NCBI GenBank assembly: GCA_024277285.1
Contig: JAJRVM010000311.1
Coordinates: forward strand, 1-16,629
Direction of reading: 5' to 3'
Length of the DNA: 16,629 nt
Source of the DNA: Planctomycetota bacterium
GTDB taxonomy: Bacteria > Planctomycetota > Planctomycetia > Pirellulales > Pirellulaceae
The notes beneath the pieces were generated by a model. That model saw only the letters and a program-made list of their open reading frames with translations, was not told the DNA's origin and did no database searches. Below are positions 16,385-16,629 of this stretch, one piece after another. Numbering within the stretch: the stretch's first letter is position 1; each line of letters begins with the position of its first letter. Both the position numbers and the translations under genes were made by a program.

Positions 16385-16629
16385 TCACTCGCCGCCTTCC
16401 GTGCTGCTCGAGTCCTCGGCACCTTTTGCCTCTGTGTTACCTTTTGCCTCCGGGGCATCGCTTGCCGGTTCGGCGGGCGCGTCGGTGGCTGCAGGAGTCG
16501 CTTCTTCCGCCTTTTTCGGGCGGGCCACGACCATCGGCGGAGGCGCGGTCGGCTTGTTGGCCTTCAGCTGCTCCAATGCCGTCTTCTGCTGTTCCAGATG
16601 TGTCCCGTCGGTGCCGTATTTTTTGATCA
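16385..16629 (-). CDS. rpsP: 30S ribosomal protein S16, C-terminal part (cut by window edge)
   Basis: Only the last 81 codons are present; the start lies beyond the right edge. The visible N-terminal side reads IKKYGTDGTHLEQQKTALEQL, the end of the S16 core. It continues into a tail of about 60 residues rich in Ala, Pro, Glu and Asp (PTAPPPMVVARPKKAEEATPA, then acidic and Ser-rich, ending EGGE). E. coli S16 has only 82 residues in all, so the tail is an extension. It is the first gene seen of the rpsP-trmD-rplS operon, with a 6-bp gap to trmD. Confidence 0.92.
   Translation of the reverse strand, partial: IKKYGTDGTHLEQQKTALEQLKANKPTAPPPMVVARPKKAEEATPAATDAPAEPASDAPEAKGNTEAKGAEDSSSTEGGE

Overview
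The window looks like a chromosomal segment of a planctomycete, probably of the Pirellulales type. The evidence is an Omp85/BamA system with a long proline-rich spacer, a small planctomycete-style zinc-ribbon protein, a PGPGW-type membrane protein, an rpsP-trmD-rplS cluster without rimM, and degraded Rhs sequence. The taxon is an inference from gene content; no rRNA is present.

Layout. Positions 1-1858 hold no intact gene. This stretch is a graveyard with an IS91-like transposase tail, an 11-bp inverted-repeat pair, a frameshifted Rhs core remnant and a TGCAAAT heptamer array. Next, on the plus strand, come two adjacent genes (1883-3460 and 3472-5175) that together make one Omp85/BamA: the first holds five POTRA domains, the second a proline-rich spacer and the beta-barrel. 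Each has its own lipoprotein-like signal. A small PGPGW membrane protein converges on them. A gene-free 523-bp stretch follows, with a strong intrinsic terminator that has no obvious gene in front of it, then the zinc-ribbon protein. Next is selD, whose true reading frame contains an in-frame TGA (selenocysteine) at the catalytic position, followed by a good bacterial SECIS hairpin. Glycogen debranching enzyme glgX (minus) and phosphoglucomutase pgm (plus) are divergent around a 551-bp gap. A tRNA-Lys(UUU) lies on the minus strand after pgm.

The right third is a minus-strand housekeeping run read from the right edge: rpsP (partial), trmD, rplS, then yraN, queC and a WYL-family regulator. rimM is missing between rpsP and trmD, and rnhB is not seen between rplS and yraN. 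These genes serve ribosome assembly and tRNA modification (m1G37 by TrmD, the queuosine precursor by QueC). GlgX and Pgm together form a glycogen-to-glucose-6-phosphate route. The window is dotted with short tandem duplications (15-18 bp units), both between genes and inside coding tails.

The two most notable signals are the selenocysteine-containing SelD and the BamA divided into two separately exported proteins.
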